This document shows positions 48,801 to 58,500 of a stretch of DNA of 64,000 nt, in pieces. Source of the stretch: Nectonema munidae (Eukaryota; Nematomorpha; Nectonematoida; Nectonematidae); NCBI GenBank assembly GCA_030549495.1, contig JAUIRK010000567.1, forward strand, positions 900,001 through 964,000, written 5' to 3'. Below the pieces are notes generated by a model. That model made no database searches. It saw only the letters and a program-made list of their open reading frames with translations, and was not told the origin of the DNA. Position 1 is the stretch's first letter, and each line of letters opens with the position of its first letter. The translations under genes were made by a program, and so were the position numbers.

Positions 48801-51800
48801 AGCCTTTTCCATGCAACTTGACATTGAATCCAAATCCCCAAACAAATTGGAAGTGAGTAATGCTATGAGAGTTGCATTGTCCATAACAGAGCCAAATTTA
48901 GACAAACTGGATTAGACAAAGATACATCAATCCCATTGAGATTTGGATTGTTCAGACAATTTTTGAATAAACAATTGTGTCGATTTCTTAGTACAGTAGT
49001 TTATGTTGATTTATTTTTTTAAATGAGCCCCGACCTATTAAAAATAGTCTCATTTCTAAGTTGAAAAGGTAAACAATGAAAATACGCCGGTTAAACAGCC
49101 ATTTTAAATCTACATTTCCGCAAAACTAAACTAAAAACAAAAGAACAAAAATAAATACTTACATTGATCACAGGAGAATTATTTGAGCAAAGAGCACTGG
49201 TTACACTGGGCAAAACGTTGGATAAAAGGGAAAAAATTTCTAAAAAGCATTCATTAGCGTCTTGCTGCATGAAAACATCCTCCCTTTCGGACTTCTCCGC
49301 GAATTTGGGCCAAAGCGTGTAGAAAGACTTTAGGAAGAAAATGGGTGTGATTTCTGGAGTGTGCGAGTCTAACTTCAGGAAGAGGTCGTTTAGAGCGAGC
49401 AGAAATGAAAACTTCTCTTTTTCTTTCAAGTGAAGAATCGTTGTTTTTGAAGCCCTTAAAAATGTGATGCAAAGATGTAAGCAGTGGTGGTCTACGCCAA
49501 GGCATCGGCAACCGGTGGCACGCATATCAAATAATAAAATAAAAATAGCACGTATATCAGAGGTCTGGCAAGACCTCCGGGGAGACAAATTATCAAACAT
49601 ATTTAGAATAAAAAATATTTATAAAGAAAAAAACATATTTAAAATAAAAATTTTCAAAAAATATTTTACATATATATTGAAAGCACTATTTTAAAAATTC
49701 TACACAAAAGTTCAAAACACTAAACTTTAAAATTGCGGTTTTATTTCATGGAAACAATATGATTGGTTGAAATGTTTATGTAATCTATAATAAAATAATA
49801 CTAATATGACAATTTTTTTGAAATTTTTACTTATTTGTTTTGAGGAAAAAATTTAACTGTTTTTCAATATTTCTTTTTCTGCTTATTGTTTAGAATAATG
49901 TATTTTTGCAAAAGCTTTTTAATTTTTTTGATAACTGGACTTTACTTCAAAAAATTTGGTCTAAATTTTAGTAAAAAAAAGTACCCACTTTTTATTACAA
50001 GCATAATGTGGAGATTTAAATAAAATTTTTTATTGAAAATGGTATCAATGGAAAGCTATTATACTCTTTATGCTTAACATAGGCTAGGTTTTACAAAAAA
50101 AAGCTGTCCCTTTTGCAAAATGTGATTTTATGTGAGGTCCAGTCAACTTTTATCTATTTCGAAAAAATACCAATAATAATAATTAACGTGATGGGTTTAT
50201 ATACTTTTTTTCAATATTTCATATTAACAAAGGTTGAATATAGTTTTTCCATTTTAAAATGTCATAGTTAAAGAAAACTGTCGAAAATAAATATATATAT
50301 TTTTTACATTTTAGGGGTCAGTATACTGTTTTTCTAATACATTTTAAATTACTTTTTGAAATGAAAAATGTCGATCGAATGTAAAAATTGTGTTGACTAA
50401 TCGTAGTCCACTTTTATTTCGAAACAATTTTTATTTAGTTTAGATACCACCTTTGTTATTTTTAACGAAGAGCATTCGTTATATTTATACCGACAGTGTG
50501 CGAGGAATAAATCACATTATTGATTGATTTTAGAGCATAACTATGCGAAGAAGGATGAACACATGTTGCATTACGCGTTTGTGAGCGCAGTGAATTCTTA
50601 TCTCGCATACGCTTCACCACATCTTTAGCACGCGTGTGTAGTTTATTTTATCGGGCTAGTGTACGCTTAGTTTATTTGTAGTGTTCCTAGCTTAAATCTT
50701 AGTCAAATATTAAAACGCTTATAACTTTCACATTTCTCAACAAAATGCATCATGCGATATACCAAATTAAAGCATTTTTTATGGGCTTTCAGAATACATT
50801 ACTTATATCATAAGTCCTTAAGAAATACCATTTTACTGTTTTTATTTTCCATGTGCTTCATACCATTAATTAGCAGATAAGGGTTGCAGCACAAGCCATT
50901 TTCAAATAACATATAATAGTTCATTATTATAGTTCGACATATATATGTGATCATAAAGCAGCCTGTTTATTTATTTTTTTGAAAGGCGGAGGGGTGTTTT
51001 AGGTTAGCGCAAGTAGATATCGCAATTCACTGCATGCATTTTATCACATCTTTTTTTGAGTTATAGTTATTTCCATAGTAAGATTTTTAAAGGGTATAAA
51101 ATGTTATTCTGCCTTATTTCGTTAGCACTTTCATGTGGCCTAGATGAAATGACCTCAACTTGAGTTCATTGACCCGTACTTTAACTCTAAACTTCACCCA
51201 ACATTTTTCCCCACGAGTTGTTAAAATAAATTTTTTTTTTAATTTGTTCATAGGATGAAAGTACATTTATAAATAAAATATTTTCTGAAAAAAAAATTGG
51301 AAAAATGTCATTCAATTTTTTTAAAGATAGTTTTTATACAAAAAAAAGTTTATATTTTAACGGAATTTTTTTTTAATTAAAATAAAATGATTTTTTCCTA
51401 ATTTTTACATTAACTTATTCAAAATCGCTTACATTTTATTTTAATATTTTAAAATTTTGATTTATTACCTATATTTTTACAATTTGCACGATATTAAATT
51501 TTGCTAGATGTAAGATTTGATGTACCTCATGCGATGTTACAAAAGTTATTACCTATATTTTTGCAATTTGCACGATTTTAAATAATATTTTTGTCAAATA
51601 ATCAAAATAAAATTCTGTAATCAAAGAATCGAAAAATATTCTAAAATCAAAAAATATTTATTCTTTTTAAATATATCGTTGGCTCCCGTTACTTTTAGAA
51701 TAGAAAGATAAACGTAGTTTCTCTAATCATTTTTATCAATTAGGAAACCAAAAGTAACTTTATTTTTAAAAAAATAATTCTGATTAATTTAGTTTTTGAA

Positions 51801-54800
51801 TGCTATTATTTTGCATTAAATAAAAAAAAGTTATAGACAATAATTTGAAAATCTTATGAAGGCAATGTAAGAAAAACACTAAGCTACAAATAAAAAACAA
51901 TAAAACATTAAAAATAAATAAAAATTTTAATTGAATGCAAAAAAATAAAATTTAATAAATTAATTAAAAATTTTAATAAATTATGCTGAAGAAAATAGAT
52001 CAAAAACAATATTAAAAAAAGTATACATAAATGGAATTGAAATTGCAAAATTACAAATAGGTCAGGTCGTAAAATTATAAAAAAAAGTGGAGTCTTAAGT
52101 GGAGAAAAAGGCTTCAAATATTTTTCAGACTACACCTCCCTGGTTGTAAGGATTTTTAAAAACATACTCTATTAATTGGCACTATAAAATTGGCAAGAGG
52201 AATTTTCTTTTTATAAAAAGTAAATTGATTAAATAATCCATTAGACTTTAGTAGAGCAACATTTTGTTTCCCAACCTTTTTAGCGAATAAAATTATTGTT
52301 TTACGCAATTTTACCTATATTATGCTTTTCATTCGAAAAAAACAAATAAATTGATCAGTTTTTTGATCAATTAAATATATAAAATAGTATAGTCTATCTA
52401 TAAGTTGAAGACGCTCAAAATTGACCATTATGAAGGCAAAGGATCATGGACATCGACCCCCAATTTGGAGACAAGGTGTAGACGAAGAAGAATAAAATAG
52501 TCACATTGGTCTTAGGGACAATTAGCCAATTTTTCTATTTAACATGATAGAGCAAATCTCAAATTGTCCCACGCCGTTAGCCTTTTCCTATTTTTGATGA
52601 CCATTCAACTTTCCACTAAAAAGATTACCCAAATAATTAACAAATAGTAAATAGCTATAAAATTAATGCTATAAAAAAGATATACCCACAGAGTTTTTAA
52701 TTTCACCTCTCTATTTCACCTATTCTATTGAAATAGTAATTGAACATTTTAGGCGCCATTTTGACAACAATGTCCAAAGAAATGAAAATGATTTGCTCAG
52801 AATATCTTCCATTTAAAATTTTTAAAATTCTGGCGCTCAAACAATTAATAGGAAATGGAAGGAGGTAGTTGTTGTTACTGTGATATGGCCAGACTCAATT
52901 CAGGAATGGAATGTAGGAAGTGCACAGTAGAGTTTAGGTAGCACGTGTTGCCCAAGTTGTACAGACCAGAGGGCAGGTTGAGTTTGCGCAATAACTGATC
53001 CTTTGGCATATCTTCGGTGAAGATGACTTTCTCGCTCGGAGCTTCAATCGTGGGTTCTGCAGTGCCAAGCATAACAATGATTGAGCCCTTGGAACAAGAA
53101 AATCAAAAACAATCATTACACGCATTTTTGTGATTAAACAGAGAAATTAATGAAGTGTCCAGGTTAGTTATTGAAAATACTCAAATATAATTGACAATTT
53201 GTTTATAAGAGGCAAATCGTCACGTGGGAAAATATTATGGGGCGAAGTGTCACGAATTTATCAGTTTAGTTTGTACCCACCTTCCTCAGCCCCCCCCCCC
53301 CCGATAATAAAGTCTACTGACAAGCCAAACAAGTCTTTTAATGATGAAAGATATAAGATTGAAAAAATTGAAAGTTATCGGTGGAACGAATAGCTTTTTC
53401 ACCCACTCCCTGCGTGTGCGCCCCGGGTGTAAATATATAATTCCTTGACCTTTAATTGTATAAAAAATTCCATGTTTTCAAAGCATTTATTTTGCAACTA
53501 TACCCATACTTTTAGAATGGAAAGATGAACCTAGTCTCTAATAATTTTTATCAAATTATGCATATACGAAACTAAAAGTAAGGGGAGCCAACGATATATT
53601 TAAAAGGAATAAATATTTTTTGATTTGAACATTTTTCGATTCTTTGATTACAGAATTTTAATTTATTTTATTTATTTGACAACTATATTATTTAAAATCG
53701 TGCAAATTAAAAACATAGGTAATAACTTTTGTAACATCGTATAAGGTAGCAAAATATGAACAGAAAGTTTCATATTTTTTGCTTTTTGAAAGAATATTTT
53801 TCGATTTGATTACAGAATTTTATTTTGATTATTCGACAAATATATTGTTTAATATCGTGAAAAAATTGCAAAAATATAGGTAATAACTTATCTAACATCC
53901 TCTCCCCGAATGAGGTATATCAAATCTTACATCTAGCAAAATATGAACTGATAGGTTGGAGATGAATCATCGCGGTATACAGGTTGGAGATGAACCATCG
54001 TAGTATAAAGGTATATAGGTAATAACTTATGTAGCATCGCCTCCCCGAATGAGGTATATCAAATCTTACATCTAGCAAAATGTGAACAGAATGTTGAACA
54101 TTGTCTCCCTAGTCATTTGTACATGGAATAGAAACAATCGTAGTATACAGGTTGGAGATGAATCATCGTAGTATACAGGTGGGAGATGACACTCAAGTTG
54201 TCTACCCGCGTTCAACCGTACAGGTTATGAGAATATATCATTACATAACAGAGAAGAGTTTCCTAAAACTCTTCATATTAATAAAATATTTCTTCAAATA
54301 TATTATTAATATTTTAAAGAATCTCTTTGTGCGTATATGTGAGTTTAAGTAGGTCTGGCAAGACAAAAATATATTAAAAAAATTTGAACCAATGACGTAT
54401 TCATACAATGAGGAGGGGCATTGGGCCATAGCCCCTTTTCTTAAAATGAAGTATCAATCTTTCTATATTTGTTTGCCTTCCAGTTTATTTGAAATAGCTA
54501 TTTTTGTGAATAGATATGTTAGAAATTCAATTTAATACGAATTTACCGTTTAAAAGTAAATAATAACCACCAAGTAATGATGATTATTTTTAAAAGCACC
54601 CACCCCCTAATATTTTTAAAGACCCCCAAAATAAAAAGATATTCATTTTCACGAGTTTTGCAGTTGCTCACTCTAGTAGCATGGTAAGCAAACTTTATAT
54701 CCCTCCGTTGTGTATTGACAATAGAAATGACCATACTTTTTTGATATTTATGGAGTCACAAGAGTCTTCGTCTTTGAGAATGGAGCCTTTATGAAGCAAC

Positions 54801-54918
54801 TTTTGTTTATTAGGAGGAACTGAAGTGAGTGTGAAGAGCTGAGCTTTAAGTATCGCTAACTCATCCTTAGTATTTACTTCAATATCTTCAAATTTAGATT
54901 TGCCCCATTTAACATTAA
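36713..54918 (-). CDS. USP14: USP14/Ubp6-like proteasome-associated deubiquitinase, start exon missing
   Basis: Seen: ten exons on the - strand (54918-54737, 53087-52879, 49454-49163, 47072-46890, 43256-43191, 42249-42157, 41039-40920, 38512-38431, 37949-37845, 36855-36713) join with closed phases into about 490 residues plus a stop. Human USP14 has 494. Order: ubiquitin-like domain (NVKWGKSKFEDIEVNT), Cys box (GLYNLGNTCYLNSTV), QQDANE, TRLPAYVVVQYMRFFYK, His box (GRSSDSGHYIACVK), Asp region (WFFCDDENVTEI), then KLSGGGDWFIGYLLLYGP. Known: USP14 binds the 19S proteasome through its UBL and trims ubiquitin chains by a Cys-His-Asp mechanism. All catalytic positions are present. Only the tiny 5' exon holding ATG and a few residues was not found. 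Confidence 0.96.
36856..37844. other. USP14 last intron
   Basis: AT-rich; no elements recognised. Confidence 0.45.
37845..37949 (-). CDS. USP14: USP14 exon: catalytic His box
   Basis: It codes for DIGSNNSGYYALKAVIAHKG, then RSSDSGHYIACVKEK. The His in SGHY is the general-base histidine of USP enzymes. The acceptor is gttctatctag and the donor is aaaaag|gtttgc. Confidence 0.96.
38431..38512 (-). CDS. USP14: USP14 exon: charged linker
   Basis: It codes for KLHKSKEKESSSPNSEEKKL then EQNYFTD, the variable linker before the His box. The acceptor is tttttttatag and the donor is gatg|gtaaat. Phase and the following DIGSNN block support it. Confidence 0.88.
38740..40610 (+). mobile_element. Degenerate LINE, antisense in a USP14 intron
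   Basis: Endonuclease-like scraps (HGGYSKKKKEVDYLNLALKS near 39220) are followed by RT blocks in changing frames: FIAVKSTIGAIFLVRQMQQ, PEYLLQCVLALYEGSETKVK, and EEFDNILYADDLLIMTDANK with the YADD catalytic motif at 40289-40300. It has many frame changes and stops. Same general LINE type as 1824-2313; whether the same family is unknown, since they do not overlap. Confidence 0.75.
40626..40899. mobile_element. hAT-type MITE (CAGTGGCGGATCCAG), well preserved
   Basis: The element is 40634-40891 (258 bp) with 15-bp perfect ends CAGTGGCGGATCCAG and 8-bp duplications CTATGAAT at 40626-40633 and 40892-40899. It sits 20 bp inside the intron from the donor of USP14 exon 40920-41039. Confidence 0.93.
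40920..41039 (-). CDS. USP14: USP14 exon: DVKFP block
   Basis: It has forty codons: DVKFPATLDLSQFCSRALKE, then NLEPMRQKYKKYDDFASEIK. The acceptor is gaatttttcaag and the donor is aaa|gtgagt. A MITE lies 20 bp beyond the donor. Confidence 0.94.
41040..42156. other. USP14 intron
   Basis: AT-rich; no elements recognised. Confidence 0.45.
42157..42249 (-). CDS. USP14: USP14 exon: ITRLPAY block
   Basis: It codes for RQITRLPAYVVVQYMRFFYK, then AEKKINTKILK, a core strand-forming block of the USP fold. The acceptor is ctcatttag and the donor is aaa|gtaagt. Confidence 0.95.
43191..43256 (-). CDS. USP14: USP14 small exon (66 nt)
   Basis: It codes for GLKETIEKKSHLTNTDSTYT then KD, aligning with the GLK...EEITKQSPTL...Y stretch of USP14. 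The acceptor is ccttctcttcag and the donor is gat|gtactt. It is phase 0 on both sides and too short to stand out as an open frame. Confidence 0.85.
43515..43659 (-). repeat. tRNA-derived SINE, copy 2
   Basis: The reverse complement of the 8649 and 60815 copies, with box B GGTTCGATCCC and the tail acctttaccttta. It is inside a USP14 intron in the sense of the gene. Confidence 0.85.
43885..46403 (-). mobile_element. Tigger/pogo DNA transposon
   Basis: The right end cacaggtttgactata and left end gccaaacctgtctaaagtg form Tigger-type TIRs. Sub-terminal ggccgct and gaccgctatagac motifs recur at both ends. About 2.5 kb, lying in a USP14 intron and reading in the same direction as the gene. Confidence 0.88.
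44240..45710 (-). pseudogene. Tigger transposase, broken
   Basis: ATG at 45710 (MAPGRFPLSLEKKIEVI) opens a pogo/CENP-B-like helix-turn-helix (KMSARSIAERL), then WLEAFRRRHNIVFGKMNGES, and the first catalytic Asp in NIYNMDETGLFFKASVD. Further on, in shifted frames, come RNDLPVDYHANKRAWMTTNL, the second Asp in MILDNAPCHPQLH, and the third in NTTSVTQPMDQGIIQATK. Breaks: a frame change near 45120, a stop just before NILMILDNAP (about 44890), a stop near 44647. The DDE-type catalytic residues are readable. Confidence 0.92.
46461..46672. mobile_element. Pogo-like MITE with TA duplication
   Basis: CAGTGGAATCGCGTTAAA at 46463 and inverted CAGTGGAATCACTTTAACGC at 46670 are near-perfect ends. TA flanks both (46461-46462, 46671-46672). 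About 208 bp, 58 bp from the Tigger copy. Confidence 0.88.
46890..47072 (-). CDS. USP14: USP14 exon: mid-domain
   Basis: It codes for FNLSTNPNIKFVDQYLSGTM, then EVRLKNTNNNEEPEILSSET and CFVTTGNQISSLNSCI, matching the IDQFFGVEF...SCF region of USP14. The donor is cata|gtgtaa; a competing GTAATC donor upstream would break phase with the next exon. Confidence 0.88.
47337..49070 (+). mobile_element. hAT element remnant (ZBED5-like), antisense to USP14
   Basis: It begins CAGTGGTTTTCAAACTGGAGTCC. Readable parts: MKYDDSHLKFRFNESLVGKT (47584), TVNFIKAFNSSLFSDLKN (about 48150), and the C-terminal block IRFAITYECGKAFSMQLDIE then LRVALS-like AMRVALSITEPNLDKLD (to 48915). It has many stops and frame changes. 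The right terminus was not found. Confidence 0.75.
49163..49454 (-). CDS. USP14: USP14 exon: QQDANE region
   Basis: It codes for ASKTTILHLKEKEKFSFLLA, then LWPKFAEKSEREDVFMQQDA and NECFLEIFSLL. The QQDANE block is a conserved USP14 signature. The acceptor is tttttaag and the donor is caat|gtaagt. Confidence 0.95.
49455..51425. other. USP14 intron
   Basis: AT-rich. A small palindrome ggtctggcaagacctcc lies near 49560, and a related ggtctggcaagac at 54351. A GC-richer patch at 50520-50660 carries cacgcgtgtgtag. No gene recognised. Confidence 0.4.
51426..51770 (-). repeat. Interspersed repeat R, left copy
   Basis: Inverted relative to 53505-53960. Shared blocks (reverse-complemented) are ggagccaacgatatatttaaa, aatattttttgattt, ttcgattctttgattacag and ggtaataacttttgtaacatc. 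A palindromic tip (gttacttttag ... aaaagtaac) lies at 51694-51762. Confidence 0.8.
51771..52878. other. USP14 intron, AT-rich
   Basis: A-rich and T-rich tracts; nothing recognised. The open frame at 51908-52117 is compositional. Confidence 0.4.
52879..53087 (-). CDS. USP14: USP14 exon: catalytic Cys box
   Basis: It codes for GSIIVMLGTAEPT, VIFTEDMPKDQLLRKLNLPS and GLYNLGNTCYLNSTVHFLHS. The Cys of GNTCY is the expected nucleophile. The acceptor is ttccaag and the donor is caca|gtaaca. It is flanked on both sides by inverted copies of one repeat. Confidence 0.96.
53505..54190 (+). repeat. Interspersed repeat R, right copy, with tandem modules
   Basis: It holds the arm shared with 51426-51770. 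Then come repeated modules ggtaataacttat...aacatc plus ccccgaatgaggtatatcaa (about 53880 and 54020), and a short tandem array of ggttggagatgaatcatcg (53955-54010, 54129-54190). Confidence 0.8.
54191..54736. other. USP14 intron
   Basis: Nothing recognised beyond the ggtctggcaagac motif at 54351. Confidence 0.4.
54737..54918 (-). CDS. USP14: USP14 exon: ubiquitin-like domain
   Basis: It codes for NVKWGKSKFEDIEVNTKDEL, then LKAQLFTLTSVPPNKQKLLH and KGSILKD. The acceptor is ttttttcag and the donor is aaa|gtatgg. It opens with two bases (TT) completing a codon from the unseen start exon. Confidence 0.95.
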
Positions 54919-55427
54919 CTGAAAAAAGAAAAATGGATTTAAATGAAATGCTATCAGTTTTGGAAGCATCGGATTTTTGTAGAGATCAGGAGTCAGTCAA
55001 AAAATGAAAGACGTTTCTGATTACCAACTAGTGAGTTTAATTTAATTTAAGATTTAGAAAATATTGAATTCAATATAAAATGAAATAAATCTGTTAAAAA
55101 TGCGCAGACTAATCCCTAAATTTACATGAGTACAGATTTATTGTGAGCAATCACCGATAAGCAATAGCCATAATTAAACCTAAAAAAAGTGATGACAAAA
55201 GAAACAACTAATTTAAAATTCTGTGTTTCAAATAGGTTTAAGTATATATTTTCGTAAATAATGACTAATGAGTGCATTTTCATTCTATTTAAGTTGGCTT
55301 AGGGCTGTGAAAGATATCTATACATCCATTTGAAATTTTCACATGTTAAATTTGAAATATTTAATATCCAGGGTATAATTTAACCGGTATCGCATCGCAT
55401 TTGACGATGCAATTACGCTGGCTGAGC
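54919..55427. other. USP14 first intron, proximal part
   Basis: A start exon with ATG and a GT donor on the - strand would be expected upstream in transcription, but none is identifiable here. Confidence 0.4.
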
Positions 55428-55732
<305 letters not shown>

Positions 55733-55904
55733 ACTGTGATGATCGATCAGCTGTTCAATGCATATAGCCTTGTTTATAAATAACGTAATGCTAGTTGCTA
55801 TTATCTGTTATTTAAATTGTTTTCATTTTTTTAAAGACATTGTTTTTAGCGTTTATTTGTATGTGAATTGTTTCGATCAAAATTGTATACTGTAATCAAA
55901 AATG

Positions 55905-58468
55905 GGCAAAAGAACTTGATTCTAAGAAAGGATGGCTAAAGTACTCAGAGACAAATGGTATGGTGCACACAATATCTTGTGATTTGTGTCAAAAACATGA
56001 GACAACGCTGAACGCACAGAGAAATTTTAGTCCCTCTTTCATAGTAGGCCTCAATAACACTGTCTTAAAGAAAGACAATGTTGTCAAACATTCAAAGTCA
56101 GATATGCATGGCAAAGCTTTAAATCTTGAACACAAACCTGCTAAGTCAACTCCTATTGGGAGATGTGTATCCTCTGTTTCTGTTGAAGAGGAGCAAAAAG
56201 TTGGAAAACTGATAGACATTAGCCATGTTTTGGCAAAAGAAGAATTGCCGTTTAGTAAATATCCAAAAATTGCAGAACTAGAATTACGTCATGATGTACA
56301 GTTAGGCCAGACATACTTGAATGAACCAAAGTGTCAAGAATTCACTCACTGCATTGGTGAGACTATGCAAGATGAACTTGTGCAAAGCTCAGTCAGAGTT
56401 GAATACTTTTTTGTGATGCTTGATAGTGCAACTATTGAAAAAGAGGTGATCTTTGTTTTGTTTATTGATGAACAAGGTTGTGTGCAAACTAGGTTCTTGC
56501 GATTAAAAAATGTTAGCCATGCTAATTCCGAAGGCTTAAAACATGCGCTTGAAGACTCCTTCGTGAGTCTTGATATCAAAAATTTTGATTCTCAGCTGAT
56601 GGGCTTTGCCACGGATGGTGCAGGTGTGAATTTTGGTCACAAAAAAGGATTAATTCCTCTGCTTAGACTAGCTAGTCGGTGGCTAATAGCCAGCCATCCA
56701 CTGTTTGAACCCTTGAACTGGCAGCAAGAGATGCTTTTAGGGGCACCTATATTGATGAGATTCTAACTATGCTAAATAAGCTCTATGCTCTATACCAGGG
56801 TTTCTCAACGTAGGCCATATGGCCCCCTGGGCGGCCACAAGAAAAAAATATGATTTCCATACAATACACCAGGTCGTAGAGAAGTAACAAAACAAGTTAT
56901 AAGTTCGTAATGATATAGATGGATATTTAAAATTAAAAAGGTAAGCTGACGAAGACTCATTTTTATTTATAAAAATGCCGCAAAGCTGTCGATTTTTCTA
57001 TATTATATACATATGATGCAAAAAATATTTTAGCAACTATATCTTGAAACTTTATATAAAAATTCCATTTTGATCAACTTTTTTATAGTTTTGTTTCCAC
57101 ATCTACTAGGTTTAGACCGTTAATATTAAGTAAAAAAACTTAATTGGAAAGCAACTCTAATTCTAAACTATTATGAAAAAAAGTTATTATTTAGAAGCAC
57201 TATAATTTTTGAAGGAATTTTAGTTTTTTTGCTTTGATGTTATGTTGTTAGAATGAATAACTTCATTAAAAAATTACAAATTTTCGTTTTTGTCGTCTAA
57301 AATATATAAAAAACGTTAAGAGGTCATACAATAATATTTAGGCAAAAAGGGGGCCATGGTAGAAAGAAGGTTGAGAATCCTTGCTCTATACCATGGAAGT
57401 CCGAACGAATCCGTGAGATGAAAACGCTTACTGACATCATGGATGAGCAAATTATTATGCCACAAAGGGCAAATGGTACCAGATGGTTGCAACACAAGAG
57501 ACGTGCTTGTGAAAGTCTCATCCAAGGGTATCCAGTCGTCGTTGCTCACTTGGAAAATTGTGCTGAAGATGCCTCAACTCCAAAAGCTGATCAGGCTAAA
57601 GAGAAGGCTAAAGAAGCTCATGCCTTTGTCCAATCTGTCTCTCTATCTTCAAAAAGACAGTGTGGATCTTCTGCAAGCCCAAGCTTTACTTGACACTTTT
57701 TACAATAAATTGAATTCAGATGATACGACTCCACTTCCACCTGCCATTCAACATATTGTCACCAGTCTCAATGAGAAATCTCCGCCAGCCTTTAAAGAAG
57801 TTATCACATCAAATGGCCTTTCTGCTGACCACATCCTAGAGGACAGAAATGTCATTTTGGAGTCCATTTCAGAATGTGTTCATAGAAGATTTAATGACCT
57901 AAAGATAAACCTTGTTCTTGGGCCACTGACAATATTGGATATAGGCAGTTGGCCTACTAGCAGTGAACTCAATTTATTTGGTCATAATGAACTTTTTGTT
58001 TTGTTGAAACACTTCAAATTGTTGCTTGAGAAAAAAAGTGTAGACATTGACTGTGTGGTCTTAGAATGGGATGAATTTAAAGCTTTTCGCAGCAGAACGT
58101 TGTCACATCTCAACAGACAGGATCTTTGGAAATCCTTTCTCTCCAGATACAGATACAATTACCCCAATCTAGCCCATATCATTCAAATAATATGTTTGAT
58201 TCCAGTATCCAACGCTAAAGTAGAGAGAGCCTTTTCCACCATGGGAAGAGTAAAAGATGACCATCGCAACCGCCTTAGCGAAGTAACCCTTGACCACTTG
58301 CTTCGCATATCCCTGGAAGACCCAGAACTCACCAACTTCAACTCAGCACCTGCAGTAAAATGTTTTTTTCAACAAAAATGTCGTCGTCCTCAAGTGCAAC
58401 CGTATGGAGAAAAGCGCACAGCAGAAGAGAAGGAGCAACTTACTAAAAACTTTGTGTGTAGACTTTAA
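55905..58468 (+). pseudogene. hAT transposase (ZNF862-like), split by a MITE
   Basis: N-terminal Cys/His region WLKYSETNGMVHTISCDLCQ with HSKSDMHGKAL. Then TDGAGVNFGHKKGLIPLLRL, ELAA-RDAFRGTYIDEILTML in another frame, then after the MITE MPQRANGTRWLQHKRRACES. The long C-terminal frame carries LIPVSNAKVERAFSTMGRVK and DDHRNRLSEVTLDHLLRISL, the dimerisation block. Breaks: stops near 55910, a frame change near 56670, the MITE, a stop after ESVR at 57420, a frame change near 57650. Confidence 0.87.
56788..57391. mobile_element. hAT-type MITE nested in the hAT transposase
   Basis: The element is 56796-57383 with 8-bp duplications CTCTATAC at 56788-56795 and 57384-57391. Ends: CAGGGTTTCTCAAC and (inverted) CAAGGATTCTCAAC. 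Confidence 0.9.
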
Positions 58469-58500
58469 TATCATCTTCTAATGTGCATGCAAAATAAATA

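Larger units (their letters stand above)
55880..58500 (+). mobile_element. hAT element remnant (ZNF862/C17orf113-like)
   Basis: A transposase-bearing segment interrupted by a MITE at 56796-57383. Terminal repeats were not found. AATAAA at 58493 follows the last codon. Confidence 0.8.
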
